A stretch of DNA of 64,000 bases from Microtetraspora fusca (GCF_001570365.1 NZ_BBYK01000039.1:310001-374000); one strand, 5' to 3'. Positions 43,321 to 51,274 are shown, counted from the first letter of the stretch. A program made the numbers and translations. Notes: generated by a model from the letters alone, not told the origin.

Positions 43321-43365
43321 TAGGCTTGGTTTCCTCTCTCAAGCATTCGCGTGTGTGGGAGATCA

Positions 43366-43398
43366 GGGGCCGCCGGAAGGACCAGTTCCAGCGGCCCC
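43366..43398. promoter_or_regulatory. Intra-operon hairpin before traSA
   Basis: A 13-bp stem with one mismatch lies in the 88-bp gap between the 105-residue gene and traSA. It has no T-run; it may be an attenuator or an mRNA-stabilising element that sets a lower level for tra. Confidence 0.5.
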
Positions 43399-43408
43399 GC
43401 TTCATCTC

Positions 43409-43726
43409 TCAGGCCGCCTCACCGGGGACCGGAGACGTGGCCGACTGCTGCTCGTCGTTGTGCAGGCGCTCGCAGTCGGCCAGGTACCGCGCGGCGGCGT
43501 TGAAGATCTGCCGGGCGATGTCGACATCGGTCGTGCTGACCGGCCCTGCTCCGCTGGTCGAGACCGCGATGTCGGCCTCGTTGGACTCGATCGACAGGTA
43601 CGGCCGCCCGGAGTCCAGCACCGAGGCCCCCACCCGCAGATCAGGTGTGTAGAACGAGACCGCGAGCCGGGGCGGCTTGCCCGGATCGATCGACATCGTC
43701 ACGTAGGTGTACGGGGTGCGCTTCAT
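43409..43726 (-). CDS. AICE hypothetical protein
   Basis: A 105-residue protein: PYTYVTMSIDPGKPPRLAVSF, then DIAVSTSGAGPVSTTDVDIARQIF and a Ser/Asn-rich end. It has no recognised domain. The ATG overlaps the stop of the gene upstream. It is part of the pra-traSA leftward operon, and shares an alpha/beta pattern and the phrase DV(E/D)xAR with the next gene, so the two may be diverged paralogues. Confidence 0.68.
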   Translation of the reverse strand: MKRTPYTYVTMSIDPGKPPRLAVSFYTPDLRVGASVLDSGRPYLSIESNEADIAVSTSGAGPVSTTDVDIARQIFNAAARYLADCERLHNDEQQSATSPVPGEAA

Positions 43727-43998
43727 CAGGCCGCCACCCCTCGACCGTCCGGAAGGCCGTGGAACATGCGCTCCACCGACCGGGCGAACGAGGCCGCCTC
43801 ACGCGCCAGAACTCGCGCGAACTCAACGTCCTCGGCGGTGACGTGGTCGGCGGCGGAGGTGGTGACGAGCACCTGAACTCCGCCGAAGACCAGCCCCAGC
43901 ACCGGGGAGCGCTGCGGGTACGGGTGGTTGACCGCCGAGGCGCCCGGACCCGTCTTGAGGCTGATCGTGCTCACCGGGTGAGCCGCCCGCCGCCGCAT
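43726..43998 (-). CDS. AICE hypothetical protein
   Basis: A 90-residue protein: VFGGVQVLVTTSAADHVTAED, then EFARVLAREAASFARSVERM. Both its start and stop overlap neighbours by ATGA. Its pattern of a strand followed by 'TAEDVEFAR' resembles 'STTDVDIAR' in the downstream protein. Function unknown. Confidence 0.68.
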   Translation of the reverse strand: MRRRAAHPVSTISLKTGPGASAVNHPYPQRSPVLGLVFGGVQVLVTTSAADHVTAEDVEFARVLAREAASFARSVERMFHGLPDGRGVAA

Positions 43999-44411
43999 CA
44001 CGCCGCGTCCTTCGCGCTCGCGGCGGCCTTGCCCATCCGAACGGCGCGCATTTCGCGGACCCGGATCGAGTACGCCAGCCGGTTGGTGTTGCTGTTGACG
44101 TACGGCGTGACCGTGACGCCGTCGAACTCGACCGGCGTGAACGGCACCCCCGGCACCGGGGCCGGCGGAACCGGCTGCACTGCGGCGAGGATCTTCACCG
44201 CCACCGTCTTCTGTGACGGCTTGAGCGTCGGGTCCGCGTCCATCACGGCGACCTGCCAGACCAGTTCCCTTGTCTGCTTGTCGCGGGCCTGGACGAAGCG
44301 GCCGTTGGTCGAGGCGTCGAAGTCCTTGACCGCCTCGACCTCGCCCACCAGGTAGCAGCCGTGCGGGAACACCATGTCGAACGTGACCGGGATAGGTCCC
44401 TGTAGAGCCAT
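43998..44411 (-). CDS. Pra-like replication/integration/excision activator
   Basis: A 137-residue protein: PIPVTFDMVFPHGCYLVGEVE, then WQVAVMDADPTLKPSQKTVAVKI and PFTPVEFDGVTVTPYV. This is the family annotated in AICEs as activator of replication, integration and excision (Pra of pSAM2 type). It is first in the leftward operon, with GAGGAGG upstream and a region of repeated operators just beyond. It is probably the switch for the whole element. A relic of its start lies at 54646. Confidence 0.84.
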   Translation of the reverse strand: MALQGPIPVTFDMVFPHGCYLVGEVEAVKDFDASTNGRFVQARDKQTRELVWQVAVMDADPTLKPSQKTVAVKILAAVQPVPPAPVPGVPFTPVEFDGVTVTPYVNSNTNRLAYSIRVREMRAVRMGKAAASAKDAA

Positions 44412-44435
44412 GTCGTGTACCTCCTCTTCTGTCGA

Positions 44436-44535
44436 CCCCCCTAGACATTTCGGCTGCGTCTCGCCCTGCGCGAGAACTGTCTAGGGGGCTATGCGGATGA
44501 CGATAGCTCCGTCCTACCCCAACTGTCTAGGGGGG
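44436..44535. promoter_or_regulatory. Operator cluster upstream of pra operon
   Basis: Three copies of TGTCTAGGGGG(C/G): one reversed at 44436-44447 and two forward at 44478-44489 and 44524-44535. Related boxes lie at 46922-46961 and 47722-47739 before the regulatory genes. It fits one repressor binding all AICE promoters. The rest of the 228-bp gap is AT-richer and holds the divergent promoters. Confidence 0.68.
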
Positions 44536-44639
44536 TAAACATAAGAGCGGTCCGATCGCTTGTGAAGAAATTGCGCAAAAGACGTGAATATCTCTGCTTG
44601 AGAATGGCGGCCCCTCTTCAGCTCTAGGAAACTGCGCCC

Positions 44640-45230
44640 GTGCCCCCCATGCCGAAGACTGCCCGATCACCCAAGCGGCCCCTCTTCATAGCGTTGCTCG
44701 GCTGGTTCCTGCTGACCGCTGCGTCCTATCTGTGGATACCGATGTTTAGGGTGATCGGGCCGCTCAACAGGCTTGTGCTCCTGGCGCTTTGGATATGGGT
44801 CATCCGCTCAACCTTCACTGCGGTGGCTTCCTGCCTCTCGCTCAAGGCCTACGCCCGAGCTTTCACCACACTGGTGATCGTGCTGACCATTGGCCCAGCC
44901 ATCTGGTGGGCTGACTGGAAAGCCATCTATGTGGATAGCCAGTTCTGGTTGCATCGTGAGGAGTTCGCCGCTCTCGTCGATGCCCATGAGAACCACCGGC
45001 CGCTCATCGTGCCCTGGTGGATGGAGTACCTGTCGATAGACGGTCAAGTGCGGCAGCAGGGACAGACTCTCTACCTTCCGGTGTTCGAAGATCCCTGGCG
45101 CTCGGAAACCGGTGCTGGGATCGCTTACCTGCCGGGCACGCCGGATTCCCAGACAATCGTTCAGACCGCTGCCGGTGATATGGGCAGTCCAGTTCGTGAC
45201 CTTGGGAGCGGCTGGTGGTGGGTGGAGTAG
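44640..45230 (+). CDS. Membrane protein, hypothetical
   Basis: A 196-residue protein, GTG at 44640 (ATG at 44649 possible; no ribosome site). Three hydrophobic helices lie in LFIALLGWFLLTAASYLWI, NRLVLLALWIWVIR and TTLVIVLTIGPAIWW, followed by a soluble Trp-rich domain. It is divergent from the pra operon and convergent with the PP2C gene. Its base use is less GC-rich than its neighbours. Its place is that of transfer/spread (Spd-like) genes in other AICEs, but no similarity is claimed. Confidence 0.58.
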   Translation: MPPMPKTARSPKRPLFIALLGWFLLTAASYLWIPMFRVIGPLNRLVLLALWIWVIRSTFTAVASCLSLKAYARAFTTLVIVLTIGPAIWWADWKAIYVDSQFWLHREEFAALVDAHENHRPLIVPWWMEYLSIDGQVRQQGQTLYLPVFEDPWRSETGAGIAYLPGTPDSQTIVQTAAGDMGSPVRDLGSGWWWVE

Positions 45231-45233
45231 GGA

Positions 45234-46055
45234 TCAGACACCGCAGTATGCGGCCGTGGCATCGTCAAACACCTTGCCCCGAGGCCAGCGCTTGCCATTG
45301 AGGTCGGACCGTTCTGCATCGCGGACCCGGCGGACAAGTTCGGCGGGGCCGCCCTGGGCGAGGATGTCGAGGGCTTGCCGCCAGGTGGCGAGTCCGAAGC
45401 GGTCGACGAGGCGGGATGCGCCATCGCTGAGGAGCGCCGCCGCGCGAACCTGGTCAGCGGGGAGTGTTCCTGTGAGCGCTTGTTCTGCGACGAGGGGGTC
45501 GGATGAGGCGACCCAGAATCCGCCGTCGCGGTTGCGGTGCGCTCGCATGGCTTCCACGTACGTCCGCAGAGCGGCGGTGTGATCGGTAGTGCCAGAGTCG
45601 AGCGCATCCATGGCCGTCCGGTAACGCTTGCCTACCTGGCCTTCCCGGTCGTCGGTGATGACCACCGGATCCTCTGTACCGATCACGTCGAGCACGAGGA
45701 CAGAGTCTGCCAAGACGAGATAGTCCAGATCGTCACCGGTACGGCGGAGCATGACGACGGTGGCGGAAGGTGAGCCGGGATGGTTCACGTCGCAGGTGAA
45801 GTCATGCAGCGACGTTGCGGCCTTGATGCACTCCGCCAGGATTTCGGTCAAGGTGCCGGCGCTTTGCGTCAGAGATGCGATCAGTATTGAGCCGAGGGTT
45901 CGCGCGTACCAGGCCACTCCGTGGGAGCATCCAGATTCCGAGCCCGCAGGCGTACCCGCGCCATCCAGGAGGACCACGGCATCCGGGATCGCGGCGATGA
46001 AGTCCTCGTTGGGCCGGTCAGGGGATGCGGGTTCGGTGGCGAAGGTGACGTGCAT
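45234..46055 (-). CDS. PP2C-like protein phosphatase
   Basis: A 273-residue protein with PP2C features: NEDFIAAIPDAVVLLDGAGTP (metal Asp), SPSATVVMLRRTGDDLDYLVLADS, RAAALLSDGASRLVD and KVFDDATAAYC (final Asp). The start overlaps the HTH regulator stop (ATGA). It may dephosphorylate a Ser/Thr target in the AICE regulatory block. A 25-nt piece of it is repeated exactly at 61609. Confidence 0.8.
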   Translation of the reverse strand: MHVTFATEPASPDRPNEDFIAAIPDAVVLLDGAGTPAGSESGCSHGVAWYARTLGSILIASLTQSAGTLTEILAECIKAATSLHDFTCDVNHPGSPSATVVMLRRTGDDLDYLVLADSVLVLDVIGTEDPVVITDDREGQVGKRYRTAMDALDSGTTDHTAALRTYVEAMRAHRNRDGGFWVASSDPLVAEQALTGTLPADQVRAAALLSDGASRLVDRFGLATWRQALDILAQGGPAELVRRVRDAERSDLNGKRWPRGKVFDDATAAYCGV

Positions 46056-46894
46056 CAGGTGTCCTCGTGGCGGTAGAGCGGACTGGCGAGTTCCGCTGTA
46101 ACCGGTTCCCCCGTCTCCAGGTCGTATTCGACGCCGACCACAGTGGAGAAGCGCCCGTCCCCAGCTTGCCCCCACAGGGTGGCGATCTCGGTGGTGATGA
46201 GCTGGACGACGCCGAGGGTTCCTTGCGGGTGGATGCCGGTGAAGACCAGGACGTTGCCCTTGCCGTCCGGCCGGGGCAGCCGACCCAGGTACGCGTAGTC
46301 GACCGGGCGGGCCGGGTCGCTGTCGGAACCCGAGCGGTAGGTCGTGCCGGTACGGGTGTCACGGAGGGTCCAGGCGCCGTCCTTGACCCACTCCAACACG
46401 GGATCAGTCTCGTACAGCCCTCCCATGACGGGGGAGAGCTTGGGTCCGCAGATCACGATGAGGTTGGGCCGGTTGAGGTCGATCTCGCCGCCGAGGGGGA
46501 CGTGTTCGAGCTCCATTGACAGGCCGAAGCCGCGCGCGAGGTCTTCCAGCCGCTTTGCGGCAGCGACGTCTTCCATCGCGACCACGGGCCGGGCGTTGGT
46601 GGCCTCGCGCTTGAGCGGGGTGGCCAGGGTGATGGTGCCGGTGCCGAGGAAAGCGCCCTCAGGTGCCGGGCCGGTGTGGCGGATATGGTGGATACGGCCA
46701 CGGGTGAGCCCAGCCGCCTGGGCGATCTGCGCATAGGACATGCCTTGCGCGTGCAACTCTTGGATCACACGACGGCGGAGTCGAGCAAGTTCGGTGACCT
46801 CTTGCTGAGCGGCGTTGAGCCGTTCGGTGGCGGTCCGTAGCAGCAGGTACGGATCGTCGATGGCGGCTATGCGCTCAAGGTCGTTCGGTGGCAT
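46055..46894 (-). CDS. HTH transcriptional regulator with large C-terminal domain
   Basis: A 279-residue protein; the ATG at 46894 has GGGGGAG. The first ~85 residues hold a helix-turn-helix (MSYAQIAQAAGLTRGRIHHI). The remainder is a soluble domain (LNRPNLIVICGPKLSPVMGG, then GRLPRPDGKGNVLVFTGIHP) I cannot name. CCCCCTAGAC boxes lie just upstream, so it is a good candidate to bind the AICE operators and autoregulate. Confidence 0.7.
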   Translation of the reverse strand: MPPNDLERIAAIDDPYLLLRTATERLNAAQQEVTELARLRRRVIQELHAQGMSYAQIAQAAGLTRGRIHHIRHTGPAPEGAFLGTGTITLATPLKREATNARPVVAMEDVAAAKRLEDLARGFGLSMELEHVPLGGEIDLNRPNLIVICGPKLSPVMGGLYETDPVLEWVKDGAWTLRDTRTGTTYRSGSDSDPARPVDYAYLGRLPRPDGKGNVLVFTGIHPQGTLGVVQLITTEIATLWGQAGDGRFSTVVGVEYDLETGEPVTAELASPLYRHEDT

Positions 46895-46921
46895 TGCTCC
46901 CCCTGGGTTGAACTCCGCTGA

Positions 46922-46961
46922 GTCTAGACCCCTGGACAGAATGCCGTCGATCCCCCTAGAC
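46922..46961. promoter_or_regulatory. Operator boxes upstream of the HTH regulator
   Basis: GTCTAGACCCC (46922-46932) and CCCCCTAGAC (46952-46961) are 30 bp apart, and match the CTAGACA/TGTCTAGGGGG boxes before pra. Confidence 0.55.
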
Positions 46962-47031
46962 GGTATGACTTCGCCTGTTTTGGGATTCGTTGCCCGTATG
47001 GCGGAGCGTCGGTTGGGGACACCGCGAGGGC

Positions 47032-47304
47032 TCATCTCGCCCGTCCGGCCATGATGTCCGCCCAGACCTCGCGGGCCTGCCGGAGCGGCCAGCGGTTCGT
47101 CTCAACGATCGAGACCGGAGTTCCCTGGATGGTGCGCCGGATGAAGCCGACGCCGGCCATCTCGTACAGCTCGTAGAACCGGGCCGTGCAGTCACACGTC
47201 CACGCCACCACCCGGCACCGGTCGCCGGATACGAACTCGAACCATTGCAGCTCGCGGCAGTTGGGCTGAGGCAACGACAGGTGCGGTGCGACGCAGTCGC
47301 TCAT
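47032..47304 (-). CDS. Cysteine-containing small protein
   Basis: A 90-residue protein, ATG overlapping the ATPase stop. It reads NCRELQWFEFVSGDRCRVVAW, then WTCDCTARFYELYEMAGVGF and RWPLRQAREVWADIMAG. A CxC pair may bind metal. Proteins like this often follow RsbW-like ATPases in actinomycetes. No function is known. Confidence 0.65.
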   Translation of the reverse strand: MSDCVAPHLSLPQPNCRELQWFEFVSGDRCRVVAWTCDCTARFYELYEMAGVGFIRRTIQGTPVSIVETNRWPLRQAREVWADIMAGRAR

Positions 47305-47708
47305 CTGCCGGTCGCCATGGCGGTGGCGGGGTCGAGGACGGCCCACACGGTCCGGCCGTTGTGGTCGCCCAGGACGCCCCAGCCGGTGGCGAGGGTGGAG
47401 ACGAGCATGAGGCCGCGCCCTCCTTCGGCCTCTTCGTAGGCGGGGAGCAGTTCCGGAGAGCGGGGGCCGCCCTCGTCGGCGACGCCGAGCCACAGCCGCC
47501 GATGGTTGACGCGGATCGTGACGATGAACAGCCCGCCGAACCGGCCGCTGGCCGAGTGTCGTACGGCGTTGGTGGCCAGTTCGCTCACGATGAGTTCGGC
47601 CGATTCCAGGGACGGCCAACCCTTCAAGAAGGTGGTGACGAAGCGGCGGGCTTCGGTGATCGAGGCGGGGGAGCCGAGGAAGTGGCGGGACATTCGCCAG
47701 CCTGACAT
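47301..47708 (-). CDS. RsbW-like ATP-binding regulator (AICE)
   Basis: A 135-residue HATPase_c_2 protein. N box: LIVSELATNAVRHSASG; G1 region: LWLGVADEGG; G2: EGGRGLMLVSTLATGWG. It is probably an anti-sigma or anti-regulator kinase. With the PP2C and the XRE-DUF5753 protein it makes a phospho-switch module inside the element. An 18-bp inverted repeat is directly upstream. Confidence 0.85.
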   Translation of the reverse strand: MSGWRMSRHFLGSPASITEARRFVTTFLKGWPSLESAELIVSELATNAVRHSASGRFGGLFIVTIRVNHRRLWLGVADEGGPRSPELLPAYEEAEGGRGLMLVSTLATGWGVLGDHNGRTVWAVLDPATAMATGR

Positions 47709-47721
47709 GGGCGTACTCCTG

Positions 47722-47739
47722 TGTATAGGGGGCTATACA
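47722..47739. promoter_or_regulatory. Inverted-repeat operator before the AICE ATPase
   Basis: TGTATAGGGGGCTATACA, 7-bp perfect arms around GGGG, ends 14 bp upstream of the start. It shares TNTAGGGGGCTAT with the box at 44478. Confidence 0.66.
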
Positions 47740-47811
47740 TGCATGTCGGCAGCGTATGACCAACGCTAGAAGCTACTCAAGGCATTCGACGTATAAATGC
47801 GCCAGAACTGG

Positions 47812-48651
47812 CTACTTGCTCGCGAGAGCGCGGTAGTCCGCCCCGATCTGCCCCAGAAGATCCCGCAGGGCATCGTCATACACAGCGGCAGCCGCGAACG
47901 CCTCGAAGACATCCATATGCGTGTCGATCTCGCCGGTCTCCGTCAGGGTGAGATCACCCGTCAGGCTCTCGACCACGCTCACCGAACCGTCGAAAATCGT
48001 GAACCCGTGGAGAGGGAAGGCCGGCGCTTCCACGCTCCAGGGCACGACCCCCAGGCGCACATGGGGAAGCGTGGACACCTGGGTAAGCCGGTCAAGCTGC
48101 GCCGGCATCAACGACGGCGATCCCGGCCACGTCCGCACCGCGCCCTCCGTCAGCACGAACGCGAACTTCCGACCAGGCTCGAACACGACGGCCTGAGACT
48201 CGACCCGTACGGCCGCCGCCTTGGCCGCGTCCTCTGGGTCCACATCCTGGCCGATCGAGAGAGCGAGCCGGGCATATTCGGCCGTCTGCAACAGCGGCGG
48301 AATCATCGCCGAGGAGAACACGGCCATCCATTGAGCCGAGCGAACCCGTGCGGCGTTCGCCGCCTCTCGACCGGCAAGCCCACTCTTCAACCGGGACACC
48401 TCATCACGCAGCCGCAGCAGCAGCGCGTCCAACTCACGCCGCCTGTCCTCGTCGAGGGTAAGCGCCGCGGATACCCGCTCAACCGTCTCCGGAGTCGGCA
48501 GCAATCGCCCGGTCTCCATCCGAGAAATCGTCGGCTGAGCCACCCCGGCCCGCTGCGCCAGGTCCTTACCAGTCAGCCCCGCATCCTTACGCAGCCGCCG
48601 CAGCAGCTCCCCCAGCTCCCGCAACCGATCCCGCCGCTCCTCCATGACCAA
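47812..48651 (-). CDS. XRE-DUF5753 regulator
   Basis: A 279-residue regulator (ATG 48651; 48645 possible). The N-terminal XRE HTH is LTGKDLAQRAGVAQPTISRME; a DUF5753 domain follows with FSSAMIPPLLQTAEYARLAL and LPHVRLGVVPW. DUF5753 proteins pair with DUF397 proteins, but no DUF397 gene lies in the element. It is the last leftward gene in the element. Confidence 0.9.
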   Translation of the reverse strand: MVMEERRDRLRELGELLRRLRKDAGLTGKDLAQRAGVAQPTISRMETGRLLPTPETVERVSAALTLDEDRRRELDALLLRLRDEVSRLKSGLAGREAANAARVRSAQWMAVFSSAMIPPLLQTAEYARLALSIGQDVDPEDAAKAAAVRVESQAVVFEPGRKFAFVLTEGAVRTWPGSPSLMPAQLDRLTQVSTLPHVRLGVVPWSVEAPAFPLHGFTIFDGSVSVVESLTGDLTLTETGEIDTHMDVFEAFAAAAVYDDALRDLLGQIGADYRALASK

Positions 48652-49376
48652 CGGTCTACCACCGGACGTAGACAGCTCGGCCGATCATTGCCGAATTGAG
48701 CTTTTAAGGATCAAGGGCGGCGCTCCGCGCCGCCTCGCGGCCCTACGCCCGCTCGGCGGCCGAGCATGCGGCCTGGGGGCCGGTCCCGGCCGCCGGCAGC
48801 TCGGGCCGCCCACCGCACGCCTATCACGCCACAACCAGCGCCCTCACCGCTCACATTGCCGCGCCGTCGCGAGGAAGGAGCCACCGCGCGCTACCGGACT
48901 CGAACCGGCTCACCCCAATTACCGGGAAACGAACGCACAGGGCGTTGGCCTGAACTCCCATTCAGCATTTGCCCGCGGCGGCACGAAAAGCGTACGGCGA
49001 CATAGGGCTGATGTCGAAGAATTAGCCTCCGGCGGGGCCTCGGCTCCGGGATGATCGCCCGGCCGTGAGCCCAAGTCCGTAGCTGGCTGAGGTGGGAGCC
49101 TGATCGTCCCGCCCGCCACGACCCAGGCAAGCCCAGCAGACCGACTCCTACGGCTCAAGCCCGTCTGTGGCCGTTGGCGTCCGATGATCGAGGAATGGGG
49201 ACCGGCTCGCGTACACGCGAAGACGGGCTTGCCCCTCCGTCGCCGGCCCGCTGCCGCTTCGCGGTGGGTCGAGGCATACGGGACGATCAGGGGGAAGGCG
49301 TGCGCGGGCGCGCCACTCTCCTTGCCTTCTCAGCCGTAAGCCGTCAGATTGCTTTCAGACCTTCGAGAGGAGTTAG
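48652..49376. other. Gene-poor region of the AICE
   Basis: A 725-bp GC-rich stretch. I see no credible coding frame; open frames on both strands have random composition. The sequence at 49087-49110 recurs in similar form at 56440-56463 in the decayed unit. It may hold an origin or regulatory DNA. Confidence 0.5.
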
Positions 49377-49826
49377 ATGACCGAGGCATCTGCATCAAGG
49401 CCGAAAAAGCGGTCGCTACGTAAACCGGTGCTCTTGGTGCTGGCCGTCGTCATTGTGCTCCTTGCGGGGTTGGCTCTCTTCAACCGCGATGATTACGAGC
49501 AGGCCGATCTTCCGTTCATCGTCAAGCAGATCCAGGAGCACAAGGTCTGGAGCGCCACTGTTCGTGACAAGGAACAGCGCATCGAGATCACCATGATCGA
49601 CGGCAAGCGCTTCCAAGCCGAGTGGGAGAAACCCGACAAGGCGAGAGAGCTGACTGACGCCCTGCGGAAAGCCGAGCCCAAAAGCGGATACACCATCGAA
49701 GTGTCGACGACCCGGCTCCTGCTCGGTCCCTTTGAGATCTTCGTGGGAGCGGTTCTAGCTGCGGTTCTAGTTGCGGTTCTAGTTGCAGTTTCACGCCGTC
49801 TGAGGCGGTTCCAGAAGGACCGCTGA
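49377..49826 (+). CDS. FtsH extracellular-domain-like membrane protein
   Basis: A 149-residue protein, ATG with GAGGAG. Membrane helices at ~19-36 and ~118-138 bracket a domain (YEQADLPFIVKQIQEHKVWSA, then QRIEITMIDGKRFQAEW) that resembles the extracellular FtsH_ext domain without the protease. The second helix is coded by three 12-bp tandem repeats (49749-49784), giving AVLAAVLVAVLVAV. It may bind or mimic FtsH; this is inference. Confidence 0.66.
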   Translation: MTEASASRPKKRSLRKPVLLVLAVVIVLLAGLALFNRDDYEQADLPFIVKQIQEHKVWSATVRDKEQRIEITMIDGKRFQAEWEKPDKARELTDALRKAEPKSGYTIEVSTTRLLLGPFEIFVGAVLAAVLVAVLVAVSRRLRRFQKDR

Positions 49827-49891
49827 GCGCCGCTGGTCCTGGTGGAACAGATCGGGACGGGCAAGATCCGAGCTGCTAATGCGGTTTGGCT

Positions 49892-49911
49892 GTACAGCCA
49901 CGAGTACAGCC
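49892..49911. repeat. Arm-type repeat of a second element
   Basis: GTACAGCC occurs twice, 12 bp apart, about 100 bp before a 3' tRNA fragment. The layout copies that of the GGCCATTA pair and the tRNA-Ala cores, so it may be the arm site of another integrase. Confidence 0.45.
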
Positions 49912-49993
49912 AAGGGGCGAGCGACGGCGGAACTCGGCGGACGTCCACGGACACCGCACCCGCAGGTCGGAGCCTCGGACCTCGATCGAATCG

Positions 49994-50041
49994 ACTTCTT
50001 TAATCTGTAGGTTCAGGGTTCGAATCCCTGGCGCCCCACCA
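49994..50041 (+). pseudogene. 3' half of a tRNA (not Ala), att-like scar
   Basis: A T-arm (CAGGG, TTCGAAT, CCCTG), acceptor half GCGCCCC, discriminator A and encoded CCA are intact, with part of an anticodon arm upstream (CTTTAATCTG). There is no 5' half. It matches no tRNA in this window, and its identity is uncertain (Lys-like). Confidence 0.72.
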
Positions 50042-50159
50042 TCAATGAGCTGGGCAGACTCCCGAATGGTGATCTTTCGGAAGGCTGCCCGGTTGCAGTT
50101 GTGCGCTTGTCTGTTCAGTCGGCCCACAGCGCGCGGCCAAGCAAGAGGAGAATGCATGA

Positions 50160-50732
50160 ATGCATACAGCCCCTTGGATGGTCCTCATTGGTCCGGCCGC
50201 AGCAGGGAAGAGCACACTCGGTGACGGACTGGCCTCAGCGACAGGGCGAAGTTTTCTCGACGTTGACACCCTTGGCGAGACCTATTACGCCGAAGTGGGA
50301 TGGAACATGGACAAACTGCGTGACCGAATCCAGGCCGTGGGCCGAGTGGCAGCCGAGCAGGAGTGGGAACCTGCGCGCGCTCATGCCGTGGAACGCATTG
50401 TCGCTGACCACCCCGGAACGATCATTTCCCTGGGAGCCGGCCACAGCCACTACACGCAATCTGAACTGTTCCAGCGTGTTCAGGCTGCCCTTCGCTCTGT
50501 CAACCATGTGGTGCTTGTACTGCCCTCCCCTGACCATGAACGATCCGTCCAGGTCCTGCGACAGCGCAGCCTCGCCACGAAGGGGACCAACTGGATCAGC
50601 AGGGACGGGCACGACTTCCTCTACCAGTGGGTACACGATCCGGGAAATCACGCTCTTGCGACGACGGTCCTCTATACCGAGGGTGACGAACCTGCGCAGA
50701 GCATCAGTCGCCTCATAACCATGTGCGACTGA
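50160..50732 (+). CDS. P-loop kinase, shikimate-kinase-like
   Basis: A 190-residue protein, ATG with AAGAGGAG. The P-loop is MVLIGPAAAGKSTLGDGLA, followed by FLDVDTLGETYYAEVGW and TIISLGAGHSHYT, the shikimate/gluconate-kinase pattern (LxDxD and GGG-like strand). The lid is VLRQRSLATKGTNW. Likely phosphorylates a small molecule; substrate unknown. It is AICE cargo near attR. Confidence 0.8.
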   Translation: MHTAPWMVLIGPAAAGKSTLGDGLASATGRSFLDVDTLGETYYAEVGWNMDKLRDRIQAVGRVAAEQEWEPARAHAVERIVADHPGTIISLGAGHSHYTQSELFQRVQAALRSVNHVVLVLPSPDHERSVQVLRQRSLATKGTNWISRDGHDFLYQWVHDPGNHALATTVLYTEGDEPAQSISRLITMCD

Positions 50733-51120
50733 CCTCAAATGGGCCTGGATGGAACCAAACGCCTGCCAGCCGCACCGCCCATGGCCTGGCCGCCCGCGCG
50801 CGGAGTGTAGATCCGGAACATGCTCGGAATGATCTTGGCCAAGCCTCAGATGCCTGAAAGCCACGCGCAGGTCGACACGGTCTCACAACAAGAAACGGCG
50901 ATCCACTTCTAATCCGATGCCCTTTGTCCTCCTCGCTGCGTGAGTGTCCCGGCCGTGCCCGCCGAGTCAAGGGCGCCTGCGGCGTCGCTTCGCGATCAAC
51001 TTCGTTGACCCCTGACACGGCGGTCCCGTCCTGGGGGTCGGCAGCTACGAGGAGGACGGGGGCGGACCAGGGGACGGGCTGCGCATGGCACGCCGCCGCA
51101 GATCGCGAGCGTGATCGCCG
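50733..51120. other. Gene-free stretch before attR
   Basis: No gene found. The last ~80 bp (from 51041) are also present, diverged, at 60503, where they again precede arm repeats. Confidence 0.5.
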
Positions 51121-51184
51121 GGCCATTAGCGGGCCATTAAGGGCGGTCAACAGGGGGCACTCACGGTCACTCGCGGAGTGCCCC
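51041..51184. repeat. Right-end repeat copy A (arm sites and hairpin)
   Basis: GGCCATTAGCGGGCCATTAA at 51121-51140 is followed by a 9-bp perfect hairpin, GGGGCACTC with GAGTGCCCC (51154-51184). Related blocks lie at 52209, 53209 and 60503. They are likely integrase arm sites with a structured element. Confidence 0.8.
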
Positions 51185-51224
51185 TCGCCCAGGTCACGGC
51201 CGTTTCCCCTGCAGATCAGGCCGA

Positions 51225-51267
51225 TTTGCAAGCAGGATGTCAGGAGTTCGAATCTCCTAGGCTCCAC
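51225..51267 (+). repeat. att core copy 2 (attR of the AICE)
   Basis: 43 nt identical to the 3' end of tRNA-Ala from TTTGCAAGCAGG to GGCTCCAC, then T in place of C. Confidence 0.93.
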
Positions 51268-51274
51268 TCATAAG

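Larger units (their letters stand above)
38469..51267. mobile_element. Actinomycete integrative conjugative element (AICE) at tRNA-Ala
   Basis: About 12.8 kb between attL (38469-38512) and attR (51225-51267). It carries int, xis, a rolling-circle initiator, a septal DNA pump, a Pra-like activator and a regulatory block, the complete pSAM2-type gene set. The replication-transfer half runs leftward from the operator region at 44.4 kb. Every core gene looks intact, so excision and transfer are plausible. Confidence 0.9.

Noticed and set aside
48644-49054. A 136-residue plus-strand frame in the AICE gene-poor region
   Set aside because: It overlaps the start of the XRE gene on the other strand, is low-complexity and has no ribosome site.
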